A stretch of 64,000 nt of DNA from Didymella arachidicola (lineage: Eukaryota; Ascomycota; Dothideomycetes; Pleosporales; Didymellaceae): positions 682,001 through 746,000 of the forward strand of contig CM049989.1 in NCBI GenBank assembly GCA_016630955.3, given 5' to 3'. Every line of letters starts with the position of its first letter. The stretch's first letter is position 1. A program made the position numbers and the translations under genes. A model generated the notes under the pieces. It was not told the DNA's origin. It searched no databases and saw nothing but the letters and a program-made list of their open reading frames with translations. Below are positions 11,301 to 22,696 of the stretch, piece by piece.

Positions 11301-14300
11301 GTCGGCGGGCTGTGAAGCCGTAACGTATCCCTTCTTCTTTCCGGCCTGGTTGAGTCCGTCCATGAGGCCTCCTATAAGTCGCACGATGGCTTTCTGCATG
11401 TCTTCTTTGCTGGTCAGATAGCCAATGTAGCGTTTTAGGAGAGACCTGAATTGCGGCCATTCGAGCCACTCGACCAGAGCAGCAAGGGTTCGGATTGTCT
11501 CTCCAGCAAGATTGTCTGCGCTGTCGTCATCCGCCTTGTTGAAGACGAAGTGTTCAAGCAGAGGCAACAGCACGTGGTATGTATTGCCTGGTTGCAAGTG
11601 CGAAGCGTTGGTAGCCAGGCGGCGAAGCGCTCGCAATCGCCGGTGACCCTGAATATGCAAGATGTTGCTGAAGAAGGAGGCCTCTTCATCGTCCGAGACG
11701 AGAGCAAACAAATCCGCTACAGGTGCCCAATCGCGATGGACCTTGACAAGCTGTTCTGTGACAGCCAAGAACTCAGTCCTCACGAGCTCAGATTGCTCCC
11801 GCATACCGTGCTGTATCCCTGGAATGATGGAAGATGTAATGAATTCCTTGAAGTCATCGCCCTGTGATACTTCGATGAATCGACGAAGTGATGCAGACGC
11901 GTTGACTCGAATACTCAACTCATCATTGTCTTTGATAAAGTAAAGCATGTTGTGGACAAGGGGCTTCCATTGCATCAACGAGAACGACTTATAGCCCTGA
12001 TCGTTGATTTGGTTGAAGGCTTGTGCACGGCGCTCAAAGTCTGGTTCATCCAACCTGCCAGTCGCGAACGAGTTGAGATCCTGACAGAGCTTTGCGATGC
12101 TCGCGAGCTCCTCTCTAGTCTCTGATAGATCTTGAATGACATCGCAGAGTACAGTGCGGGCCGCTCTGTCCTGGAAGAAAGCAAACATTGGAGAGACAGC
12201 ATCGTAGATACCGTCGAACAGCTCATTCAGGCTCTCAGCATCGCAACGCTGAATGAACTCATGTAGGATTCTGAGCAGACCCAGCTTTGTTCTTGGGTTG
12301 ACTCGCTTCGATGGCTGGCGGATGAGGAAGGTCGCAATCTCGATCATGCTGCGAGATTCGGTGGAACCTACGACGTGAGGCGCAAGCTCCGCAATAGCCA
12401 GTACCCCTGATTCAAGGACTTCTTTGCTAGGACTTTTCCGCAGTAAGCCACCGATGCCGGCTAAAATGGCGTTAGAGTGTGGCTGAATGATATTTGTATG
12501 TATGCGGTTCTTCTGGATTTTGGCTTCGACTGATGTCGAATCAGCGTCGTCGGAGACAAGCAAGAAGATTCTACGCAGGATCTCGTCTAGGACAAATTGC
12601 TTTACCTCATCCTTTGCAGAAGGCACATCCAAAATGTCAAGGATCTTAGTCAGGATGTCTTTATTGTGCTCGACCAGGAAGGGTGCCGTTGTTGGTGCAC
12701 TGGACCATGACGCAAAGAGTCGCAGTAAGCCAGAGATGGACTGAGCAGTCTCGATGGGCAACTGTTCCAACCTTGGCTCAACGAGTTCCTTAACAATTGC
12801 TGCTGTGTAAGGGGTCCATTCGAATTCGGGACAGCTCTCGAACAGTCTGGCCAATGATTGCAGAGCACGTTGACGAACAGTCCTGAGTAAGGATACCTGG
12901 AACTTGCAGCTGTCATCATTGTCAGCCTCCGAGGTCAATGCAGCGGTCTGCAAGTCCCGAGACGCTTTAACAAGGCAATACATGATCGGATCCACAACAT
13001 CGACCGTGAACGGCGTGAAGGTCGACTTGAAGGTGCTGAGCAAGTCGTCAAGCATGTTCAGCATACCAACTTGCTTGCGCGTGTCGATCAGGTTCTTTCT
13101 GAGCAGCTCTTCATCAAGTGCACCGCCTTTGATAACCGAAGTCCCGCTCAGCGGTCCGAAGGCAATGCTCAAGAAACGGTGAATAGCAACATCTCCGAAT
13201 CTGTTCTTCAGACTGATGAATACGCTCTTTCTTTTCGATTCCAGACCGCGCTTGCCTGCAATGACCTTGCCGTACAGCAGTCGAAGAATTATGGGTAGCA
13301 CGTCGGCAAGATCGCTGTCAAGGATCTTTCCCTCGCTGAGGAAGATAGGTAGCTCGTCCCGGAAACGCTGGTCGTCGAGTAGACCAAGCAGCTCTTCTTG
13401 GTATGGTGTCACCGCGCGGTCTTTCCAGGTCAAAAGGGCTTGAAGTGCAGCTTTCTGAATCTCGACGTCGCCGTTGCTGAGCAGAGACAGCAGAGCATCC
13501 CGAACCTCGCTAGAACGGAACAAGACCTTTGGGTTGTTGAACTTCGAAAAAATCGTGAGCATGGCTTTCTGGTCTTTTCGGTTCCATCGGTGCTGTGTAG
13601 GCTCGATTAGATCATCATTAGCATCCTCGTTCTCACTTTCAGGGACTGGTAAATCCAGTGCCCAATCGAGTAGGACAGGCACGAGCATCCGTGAGCGCTT
13701 CTCGGCGACTTGCGGGATTACGTTCAGCAGACGCAGGGCTTGTGTCCTGCTGAAAGCATTGATGAACGATACCTGCGGATGCTTCTCATCGAACATGGCC
13801 TCGAGCTTGTCTTCGATGTCGTAGGAGAGCTCCTGGTTCCTGGTAACGAGATCCTGCAGTTGGAATACGTTGGTGCATTCGAACTCGTTCGCGTAACGCT
13901 TGCTTTTGGTTTCCTTCTTTATACCGCTTGCGGAGTTCTCCAAAGAATCTTGCTCGCCAAGCCATGCCAGAGCGATCTGTGATATGAAAGCCTCGCCTTC
14001 CTTGGTGTCGCACATAGTCTTCAATGCTGCGCAAGTGTCGTCCCACACTGACGCCATCCTCACATGCAACAAACCGAAACAAAATGTAGGAATCGCCTCC
14101 CCCACCCATTCGTCAGTGCAGACGTCAGGATAGAGATTCGCCAGCTGACCTATGCGCATTGAAATTGATCGCTGGTTCTCAAGATCGAGTGGCGTCTGCT
14201 CAATCATCATGGCGACAGAGATAACGTGGCGGAGGTCCTCGGATTTTGCTGCGAGGATCTCCAAGATGTAGATTGCGGCCAATCTCATCTCATGGGACGG

Positions 14301-16314
14301 CGATCCTAAGCATCTCATGAGCTCACGCTTCAGTGGCTCCATGTGTGATCCCTTCGTCGAAACGACCTGCTTCTTCTTCTGCATCAGTGCGTGAAGCGCC
14401 TTCCAGAACGACAATGATTGCGCATAAGCTGGCGTCGCTTCGCACAGCGAGGGCCACAGGCTGAGGGCAAAAGTTTGGTCATCCACTGACTTATCCACCA
14501 GGTGTTGGAAACCTTTTCCAGTTCCAAAAATGTTAGCTTTACGACTGCTCTGCGTCAAGTCTGCAGTGACTGATGTCCTAAGCAGCTCTTTGAGTTCGTC
14601 CCAAATGCTTCTTATCTTGACTTCGGGAACGGCCATTATCTCCAAGGAATCCAGCAGTGCGTTGCAAAGGTACGTCGACTTGGTCAACTGCTCGTTGTTG
14701 AGATTTGCTGCCGAGAGCTCGTGGAATGGGCTGTCCAGAAGCGCTTGCCAGCGGTCTGACGCCCGTACGGCACCAACAGATATCGTGCCGCTCTGATATA
14801 GTGACGGGAGAATGATACACAGCTCTGGACCGTGTTCGTGGGCCTTCTGGGCAATGAAACTATACTAAGTTAGAAGCATACTTCGTTGGACGATGTGGCG
14901 TTACTGACCGCTTGAAGTACGGAAGCAAGAGAGCCTTAAACTTCTCTGCACCAAGCTCTGCAAACATGTTGCAGAAGGGGAGAAAGTATTGATCCCATGA
15001 CCCTTTCGCAAGCCCTTCAAGGAGCTTCTCGTAAGGGATCGCCACGTCAAGAGGGCAATACTGGAATACAACGGTAGTTGCTGACAACAGGTCCCAAGCC
15101 TCGGTAGACTTGAGGTTGACTGGATCGTTCGCAGGGCTGAGAACGTACTCAAGAGCCTCCAGTACAGGCTTCCAATCGGCAACGCGGGTGCCCTTTCTCA
15201 CACCGCAAACAATAAAGAGTAATCGAGACGATAACGCTGCGTGCTGTGGACCTGCCGAACGAATCTGTGCAAGCGCAATCTCGAAAAGAGGTTTAAAGTT
15301 TTCCGAGTCCGTGTGATGAATGACTGCAGTGATAACGCTAACAAGCGCGGGTTCGAGTGGCGGCGACTGTAGCGATGCGTAGTCTTCGTGGTACGCTTCA
15401 GCCAGAAGAGCCTGGGTAATTGCCGTCGCACTTGAATGTATGCCTCGTTGTATGCCCTTCAGCGAATCTGCCAGGAGAAACATGATACCCTGCTGGAACT
15501 CTTGGTCTCTCTCATTGTCCTGCAGCTCTTTCAGCTGATCTGCAATGTGCCTTACTATCAAGTTCAGAGGTGATTTGTCTCGATGGTATCCAGCTCCGGC
15601 CTTGCGGATAAGGAAACTGAGCGATTCGGCAGCGAAGCGTGCTACGAAAGCCTTCTGGTGCGCGCGACCGAGCAAAGGCGAGATCAGGTCGAAGGCAGGC
15701 CTCAGGTCTGGTACGAGGAGCCTAGAGAGATATTTGAACAACCACGCCAGGCACGTGAAACTCCACTCAATAACCTCAATCTCCGCGTGCGTGGACGCCA
15801 GATGCGCCACAGTCTTCACGACTCTCTCGAAATGCTTCTCGAATTGCTCGCCAAGATCGTGGGCCAAATGTGCCATCAAATTGAGCAAGGGCTCCATACT
15901 AAACTTGTCGCCCTTCTCTATGAATTCAACCATCAAGTCGACAATACGATCGCTGTGGTGAAGCACCTGGGGGAGACTGTCGCATAACGGTGACACCTTG
16001 CGAGAGAAATGTACGAAGTTCTCGGCCAGGCAGAGCTCCTTCCACTCCAAGAAGGAGTCTCTGAAGTACGAGAAGGTCGCCTCGAGCTCGGCATCGTCGA
16101 TTATGGTGCTGCGACCGCGGCGAACGGGCTCGATCTTAATATCCGCAATGCGCTGCGAAAAGCCCTTGAATCGGTGGTTGCGAGTCGAGGCCGTGCCGCC
16201 TTTCGTGTGCTTCGGCGCGCGGGCTTTCGTAATTCTCGAGACCGGCTTCGAAGACGATCGCGCACTCGGTTTCGCGAAGGGTTTTCCAGTTGTGCCCCGC
16301 GACATTGCTGGCAT
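8328..16314 (-). CDS. UTP20: U3 snoRNA-associated protein UTP20 (DRIM), small-subunit processome
   Basis: Giant HEAT-repeat protein, 2645 aa from the chosen start (yeast protein about 2490), that acts in the nucleolus in early 18S rRNA processing and 40S assembly. Exons 14909..16314 and 8328..14859; the 49-nt intron has donor GTCAGT, branch CTAAC and acceptor TATAG and joins PYFKR to FIAQKAHEHGPELC. The N-terminal part has the conserved IEWSFTCLAWLFKYLSRLLV and RFAAESLSFLIRKAG. The long middle is helical HEAT-like with the DRIM region; near the C terminus there is an acidic stretch (about 8880-8930) followed by a highly basic tail (RRKRKVEAVADPEKWGREKK) that suits RNA or nucleolar binding. 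Possible starts are ATGs at 16374, 16365, 16314 and 16305; I chose MPAMSRG at 16314. The 6.5-kb second exon has no interruption. Confidence 0.94.
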
Positions 16315-16485
16315 GGTGTATGAGTGACTTGCGGCTATTGAAGTCTGGGTGGCTGCTCTTTCCATGAATTTCATCACTAGCGCCGAACTTTTTAAACGCA
16401 CGGATCTTTTCCTACGGACTTTGGCTGGGACCTCCGGCAGCTCCAAAACACCAAAGGATCATCACTCGCCTGACCTTACATCACT
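16315..16485. promoter_or_regulatory. Divergent promoter between UTP20 and the CWF19L1-like gene
   Basis: Only about 170 bp separate the chosen UTP20 start on the minus strand from the CWF19L1-like ATG at 16486 on the plus strand. Both transcription starts must lie here or inside the adjacent 5' ends. I see no TATA box. Both products work in nuclear RNA metabolism, so shared control is plausible but not shown by sequence. If UTP20 really starts at 16374, the gap shrinks to about 110 bp. Confidence 0.5.
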
Positions 16486-18162
16486 ATGGCTTCCAAAATG
16501 TAGGGTGCATGCGTGAAATCCATGCAATTATGCTAATAGCGGCGCAGTGTGGTCATTGGCGATGTGGATGGCCAGTTTCAGGCTGTCTTTCAGAAAGTCA
16601 ACGCGCTGCACGCGAAGAATAATTTCGCTTTCGCACTTATTGTTGGCAATCTGTTCGCCAGCGCTCAATCCTCCAGCGACGTTACGACACCAGATGTGCA
16701 GTCGCTCGTGGACGGCAAGATTGAGGTTGCGCTGCCAACGTACTTCGCCCTTGGCAGTCACCCCCTACCTCCAGCAGTCGTTGAGAAATTGCAAACTTCA
16801 GATGACGAGCTTTGTCACAACTTGCACTTCCTTGGAAAACGGACTACTATGAAAACTTCCGAAGGGATTCGCATTGTTGCACTCGGCGGCCAAATGGACC
16901 CCAACGTCATTGCAGGTCAGTCCAAGGACAAGTATCCACCGTTCTATGGCGAGTCAGACGCGAAGATTCTGCGTGGAGCAGCGACGGCAGACATTCTTGT
17001 GACAAGCGACTGGCCAGAGGGTATTCAGAAGCGCTCAAAGGTTGAGGCTGGCGAAGAATTCTCGCGTACACAACAACAGTGTATTGCCGACCTCGACATA
17101 GTACTCAAGCCAAAATATCACTTCGCGTCATCTGGGGGCGCATTTTGGGAACGTGAACCCTTCTTCCACATGCCCAGCGACGAAACCGACAGCCTTTACC
17201 CTGTCACCAGGTTCATCAGTCTGGCCAGGTTCGGGAATCCCAACAAGCAGAAATGGATCTACGCATTTTCCTTAGATCCGAAAGCGAGCAATCCGGTCGC
17301 GCCTCCGCCTGGCTCAACAGCCTGCCCTCTTGTCTTGTCAGAGAAGAAGAGAGCTGCTCCGGAACCTAGGGAACAGGCTTTAGTGTACGATGACGGAAAC
17401 CGGGGCGGAAGACGGTCTAACAAACGACGCAAAGGTGATCCCCGCGGGCCAGTGACTGCATCAGAGTGTTTCTTCTGCCTCGCGAACGAGAACGTTGCAA
17501 CACATCTAGTCACTTCCATCGGCGACAGCTCTTATGTGACTACAGCAAGAGGGCCGCTACCGACGTCACAAACATACCCGAAGCTTGGTTTCCCTTGCCA
17601 TATGTTGATCATCCCGTTCTCACATCAGCCTACGCTTGCTGCTATGGAACAAGAGGAGCGGCAAGCCACCTATGCAGAGATGCAAAAGTACCGAGTCGCC
17701 ATGAACAGCATGCTGAAATCGGTCGCCGAGGAGGAATATGGCTCTGTGACCTGGGAAGTAAGCAAAGCCAGCCTGCCACATACCCACTGGCAGTATCTCC
17801 CGGTCCCAGCCGATCTCATAAGGAAGGGTCTAGTCGAAGCTGCCTTCAAAGCATTGGCCGAGAATTTGCATTGGCCAGCCTTCAGCAGAGCCGACATCAG
17901 CGACGGATTCGAAGAGACGAGCGACTTCTTCAGAGTACTCATTTGGGACCCAAAGAACGCCCCGGAGAAGCAGACAAGCCTGGTACTGAGATTTGATGAC
18001 AAGATCCGCTTCCACAATCAGTTCGGTAGAGAAGTGCTAGCCAAGTTGATGAGACTGGATAAGAGGATCGATTGGAAGGACTGCGGCCAGACGCAACTCC
18101 AGGAAGAGCAAGACGTTGAGAAGTTCAAGGCAGCGTTCAATACCTTCGATTTCGCCGAGTAG
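16486..18162 (+). CDS. CWF19-like protein 1 / Drn1-type lariat-debranching cofactor
   Basis: Predicted 542-aa nuclear protein of the CwfJ family. Relatives associate with the spliceosome and, as Drn1, stimulate the lariat debranching enzyme. Exons 16486..16499 (only 14 nt) and 16548..18162, split by a 48-nt intron with donor GTAGGG, branch GCTAAT and acceptor GCGCAG; splicing gives MASKIVVIGDVDGQFQAVF, the expected metallophosphoesterase-like start. This N-terminal domain covers about residues 1-230. A basic linker (GGRRSNKRRKGDPRG, about 295-310) looks like a nuclear signal. The CwfJ C-terminal domain 1 starts at SECFFCLANENVATHLV (about 325) and holds the HIT-like LPHTHWQYLPVP (about 430); domain 2 ends the protein. 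Full length and intact. Confidence 0.9.
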
Positions 18163-19593
18163 AATACTCCCCTACCGCAACTACGGGACAACCGTATGCA
18201 TGCATCTGTATTGATGAGAAATTGAACACGGCGGTCGCCGATCCAATTGAGCATCACGTTTCTGCTCCGACAGCGCCATCTTTACATGGCACCTCCTTCA
18301 TCCGGCACGGATGCCTCTGACGTTATGCGGAACGCCTATCAAGGGACGTCCAGATATTGCCATGCCTCAGGGTCACTGCGCGTACATACTCGAAACGGCA
18401 TGTTTCTCAGACGCCGTCGAAAGCAGCACTAAAGGGTTGGCACTGCAAGCTCCGGCTGGAACGGCCCCTCTGTTGCTTATTATCCGAAGCGCCGGCATCG
18501 ACTTCTGCCTGAGGTAGTAATCTTTCACGTCTGAAATTCAGTCAAACACAACACGCAAGATCATCTCGTGCCCGCACCTACGACTGGAAGGGCTTCTCAG
18601 CAAGGTTGCGCGATGGAGTAAATACTTGTGGCTTAGCGTTTCCCCTTCAAGCCAAGCCAATCCTCATCAGGCCAATACCATCCTTGGCACAGGTGCTAGC
18701 ATGTGCGTGCTAACGCGGGGTACGATCTCGCATCTCAGCCCTGGCCTTTGGTGTCCGGCACTTGGATGGGATTCCTCCGCCAAAACCCACGCTCTGATGT
18801 CAAGTTGTCAACACACCGCATTTTCACGTTTCGCTGTCCGGGTTATCTATTCGGTATCTCATTTTCCACTAACAAGGCCGACATGCTCGTACCGAACCGT
18901 AGAAACGCCGCGCCTCCCTAACTTTCATCTATTGCGCCAATCAAATAGAGATCTACATGCGATACCGAAACGGGACTGCCCAATGAGATAACGCGATAAG
19001 AGCACCTGCTCTCTGGCCTTCCTAAACTTCCGCTGCAAGCACGTTACTAGAAACTCTTGTAATCTCTCGAAAGTCCAGTCAGCTTATAGAAATGCACGTT
19101 AGGTCGGCCCCGAGTCCCGTCCTGGCAACTGCGACATTGCCTTGTCGAACAGACTGCCGTTGATCAGGTACACATCGCCTACTTCGCCCGAACTGGCGGA
19201 GGATGTGCAAGGCTTCGCATCTTGGCCAGGGTCTCCACCTGCCAGTCTGGGTTCGTGAGAGCGCTGGTGCATGTGTAAGTGTTGTGCTACAGTCGAAGAC
19301 CCAGTGAAACTGGAGCGCGTGGCTCCGAAGATCGTTATCATTGGCATGCTGAGTCGGGCCCTGGATGGTTTTGTGCGACTTCGCTGCTGACCTCCAAGAA
19401 ACACTATCAGACGATTCTGAAGAAAGTGTATAAGAGTGGCGAGTATCAACAGCTTTCGAAAGACATCCAGCACCTCCTTCTTCGAATCCGGATTTTAAGC
19501 ATTCTAGCTTAGATCTAAAGGAACCTCATCTGTTCGACACCAGTTCGATTCCACTATCTCTCACCGTCACTTCTTACATCGGTTCAGTCTACA
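18163..19593. other. Intergenic, no gene seen
   Basis: About 1.4 kb between the CWF19L1-like gene and the secreted nuclease gene. Frames of up to 124 codons exist on both strands but none has domain-like content, a sensible start or splice-compatible extensions. The last few hundred bases should contain the promoter of the nuclease gene. Confidence 0.5.
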
Positions 19594-20319
19594 ATGAAGA
19601 CTGCTATCCTCACCTTCGCTTTGGCGACAATCGCCTCGGCTGTGCCAGCACCTCTCGTTCCCCGTGCGCCGCCAAACATCCCTACAACAGCTGCGGCAAA
19701 GACTGCGCTCTCTGGCCTCACGGTCGCTGCCCAGGGTCCTCAGACCGGTTACTCCCGTGATCTGTTCCCTCACTGGATTACTCAGTCTGGTACGGTGCTC
19801 GATTAAACGACTGGGAAGCTCACACTGACCACATCAGGCACGTGCAACACCCGCGAAGTCGTTCTCGCCCGTGACGGCACAAATGTCGTTCAGGACTCGT
19901 CCTGCGCCGCTACATCCGGAACATGGAAGTCCCCCTACGACGGCGCTACCTGGACTGCTGCCAGCGACGTCGACATTGACCACTTGGTCCCCTTGAGCAA
20001 TGCCTGGAAGGTAAGCAAATGAATCGCCGCATCCTGAAATAGAAATGAAAGTTACTGACCAGTCCAGTCCGGCGCCTCCGCATGGACCACAGCCCGTCGC
20101 CAGTCCTTCGCTAACGACCTGACGAACCCGCAGCTGCTCGCTGTAACTGACAGTGTCAACCAAGCCAAGAGTGATCAAGGACCCGAGGACTGGAAGCCCT
20201 CGCTAACAAGCTACCACTGCACTTATGCGAAGATGTGGGTCAAGGTCAAGAGCGTGTACAGCCTCACTATTACGAGCGCCGAGAAAACGGCGTTGACAAC
20301 CATGTTGAACACCTGCTAG
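19594..20319 (+). CDS. Small secreted HNH-family (DUF1524-like) nuclease
   Basis: Predicted 206-aa secreted protein. Exons 19594..19789, 19838..20010 and 20068..20319. Both introns have CTGAC branch sites (48 nt, GTACGG...CATCAG; 57 nt, GTAAGC...GTCCAG) and all joins keep frame. Residues 1-16 form a signal peptide (MKTAILTFALATIASAVPAP) followed by a possible Kex2-type cut after PLVPR. The catalytic signature is DIDHLVPLSNAWKSG with D113-H114 and N120; later HCTYAKMWVKVK supports the same fold. Four cysteines (C68, C88 and two near the end) could pair outside the cell. Such proteins are thought to degrade extracellular nucleic acids; some plant-associated fungi secrete them as nutrient scavengers or effectors. 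That role here is inference. Confidence 0.85.
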
Positions 20320-20639
20320 ACTGAATCACAGAGTTGGGTGGGAAAGACCTGTAAATAGGAAGCAGTCTGGAACTGGACCTACGAAGTTGATATCAATGAC
20401 AGTGTTGAGAATACGCGTTTCGAGCTCGCGCTTTTTTGACATTACTGAAATACCACGTGCCGACCAGCAAGTTCGGCTCAGTAAACACTGCGGGTGTTAC
20501 CGCCATCGCTCTGCTTCTATTATCGTCTGAAACGAGCAATCCAAGCCTTATGCTCTGTGCCCAATCTTGGCGCAACAATGCCACACTCCGAACCACGGAT
20601 GGGCTCTTGGCGTACTTTCAGAGGTTAAGGACGATAAAG

Positions 20640-20848
20640 GATAATCCTATGTAATTTTAGGATAAAGTACGCTTGTTTTGAAGGACACGCTAAGCCTTTT
20701 CTTACTTAGTTATAAGAAGACTAGATATACAACTCATATATAGTATAGATATAGTACTTATAATAGCTATGTAAAAGTATACTTATAGATTACCTAAAGA
20801 AGTCTAGTATAAGTAGTCTTCCTATATTTTGAAAAGAAGTTATTTATA
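20640..20848. repeat. AT-rich, TpA-rich relic left of the transposon
   Basis: About 200 bp that is strikingly A+T rich and full of TpA steps (for example TATAGTATAGATATAGTA), unlike the roughly balanced base composition around it. This is what repeat-induced point mutation leaves in old repeats. A similar but shorter AT-rich stretch follows the transposon's right end (22697 to about 22775), so the element appears to have landed within an older decayed repeat. The TA at 20847-20848 is the left copy of the target-site duplication. Confidence 0.55.
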
Positions 20849-20857
20849 ACGTACCCC

Positions 20858-20889
20858 ACGGGCGAGCTGATCAACGGGCGAGCTGATCA
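20858..20889. repeat. 16-bp tandem duplication in the left inverted repeat
   Basis: The unit ACGGGCGAGCTGATCA occurs twice head to tail (20858-20873 and 20874-20889) within the left end of the transposon. The right end carries only one related unit. It may duplicate a transposase-binding motif or be a slippage product. Confidence 0.85.
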
Positions 20890-20976
20890 CTTTTGCCAAG
20901 ACCCCACCAAAACCTGACCCATTATGGCCCAAAACACCACACTCTGGCCCTGCAAGGTGCTGCGCGGCCTAGAATA

Positions 20977-22632
20977 TTATTCAGAGACCTCTTCTACATC
21001 TTGCTTACACGTTCGCGCGTTGTGCCCTGTCTGATTGCACCTTCCACAGCGCCTTTGGGTTGGCTCACCCTCTTGACCACGCACCTGCTTCTTTGCCCTC
21101 TTTCTATCACTACGCGCCCCAAACTCCTTCAGGGCTGCTAGTCGCTGCCCATCTTTAACTATTAGTGTCCCTTCCTTCTGTACCCGCTTCCTTTTGTGTG
21201 ATTTTCGTCGCGTAGTAGCCTTATTGGCTGCTCGAAGCTCACTAATCTCCTGTTGTGCCAAAACCAGCTTGTGCGATAAAATAGCTCCCCCCTTTGCGTA
21301 GTGCTCAAGCGCGCTGAGCACAGAGTTTGGTGAGCTACCCTGCTGCTTCTTATACTTCTCTCGAATCAGAGTTGATTGCGACCTAAATTCCAAGGTATTG
21401 CTTGGGGTTTGCGACTGCCAGGGCTCGTTGTTGGCGGGGAGTGGTGGTGATGGAGTCCGCAGTTTCACATCAAGGGCCATTATGACCCGTTCTGGGTCAC
21501 AAGGAACCAATCCAGCACCTCGGAACCCTCCTTGGATGTTGCTAGTAGTAAACACTGCATTATAGGCTGCCTTGAAGCATGGCAGGAACTCAGTCTTTGT
21601 GATGTGGCTGATCCGGTTGCGCATAAGCATTTCGGCTTGGCGCCCATACGCCTGCTTCAAAGGGGCAAAACAGCCTACATCCAGTGGCTGTAGGAGGTGT
21701 GATGAGTGCGGAGGCATACATAGGGTAACAATCTTGTTATCCTTGCAGTATTGCTGGAATTGGAGCGAGTTGTGGCTCTCATGGCCATCAATAACCAGCA
21801 GACGGTGTGTACCCACAGTACGCTCCTTTGAATAAGCATCAAAGTGCTTTAACCACTCTAAACCAAGCTTATTAGTAGTCCAGCCGTTACTAGAGACTCC
21901 AATAACCCAATCCTGGGGCAGTTCTTCCTCTTTGTACCAGCCAGAGAGGTGGTGACGCGCCTTGAAGATAATAAAGGGTGGAATAGCCCATCCTTTGGCA
22001 TTCACACCCTGTGTGACCGTTGCTCACTCCCGGTTGCCTGCCTGGACTGTCTTTGGTCTTCCTTGTCTCTCTGAAGCTGTAACAACTGCTCCAGTAGATA
22101 TCTGGCCCATCATGAAGCCTGTCTCATCGAAATTGTATGTGTCATCATCCTGGATGCCATACTTGGCTTTAATGTTGGCTACCAGGCTAAACCAGCCCTG
22201 CACAAGCCCAGAATCCTCGCAGAGGGCTCTCTTGTAGTCGTACTTGCGATTGAACTTCACTTTGAGCTCTGGTTGACGCTTTACAAACGTACTGGGCCAG
22301 TTTGTGCCAACATGGCCCATTCCACGCTCAGCGCGCAGAGAATTGGCCATAGCAGCCACATCTGCAAGCCGAGGGCCAAATCCTCGCTCGTCTAGCTCAA
22401 TTATGTGCTTAAAAATCACCTGCTCCTCTAGGTCGTCTAATCTTCGTGAGTTTGGCATGGTATTAGCTCGTGAAGGTCGTCCAGTGTATCGATGGCTAAG
22501 TGTACTTCGGGGCACCCTGTAGATAGCTGCAGCGCGTCGCTGGGAGAGATTCGCGTCTTGTTTAAGAGCTTGAAGCGCAAGCTGTACCTGAGCTTCCTGA
22601 GATGCGTCAATAATAGGTTGTTGTTGAGGCAT
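20977..22632 (-). pseudogene. Pogo-type transposase with one premature stop
   Basis: Transposase frame of 552 codons, starting with ATG at 22632 and ending at 20977, interrupted by TGA at 22024-22026 (codon 203). The same frame continues on both sides without any shift, so one base change probably separates it from an intact frame. N-terminal part: psq-type helix-turn-helix (LSQRRAAAIYRVPRSTLSHR), then a CENP-B/Tc5 DNA-binding region (GFGPRLADVAAMANSLRAER). The DDE catalytic domain spans the stop: YNFDETGFMMG before it, LLVIDGHESHNS and PPHSSHLLQPLDVG after it. The C terminus has a basic region and a CCHC zinc knuckle (CGRCNQTGHNARTC). The stop falls between the first and second catalytic Asp, so no active enzyme is expected unless the stop is read through. 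Confidence 0.88.
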
Positions 22633-22696
22633 TGGTGTGGAGAGGGTACTTTGGTGGGGGCTTGGCAAAAGTGGCTCGCTCGCCCGTGAGGTACGT

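Larger units (their letters stand above)
20849..22696 (-). mobile_element. Pogo/Tigger-like DNA transposon, 1848 bp, complete ends
   Basis: Class II element of the Tc1-mariner superfamily, bounded by terminal inverted repeats and flanked by TA on both sides (20847-20848 and 22697-22698), the expected target duplication. Both ends begin ACGTACC and share ACGGGCGAGC and CACTTTTGCCAAG. The left repeat is 63 bp (20849-20911) and the right 47 bp (22650-22696); the difference is one extra 16-bp unit on the left. Apart from that, I count about 6 mismatches in 47 positions. It encodes one transposase on the minus strand with a single in-frame stop. The interior is not AT-shifted, unlike its surroundings, which suggests a later arrival than the decayed host repeat. 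Confidence 0.9.

Noticed and set aside
11451..11867. Plus-strand frames up to 138 codons inside UTP20
   Set aside because: They are reverse-strand shadows of a continuous 2.1-thousand-codon exon.
22024..22026. Transposase stop codon as a RIP product
   Set aside because: The mutated base is not in the preferred CpA context and the rest of the element lacks dense C-to-T change.
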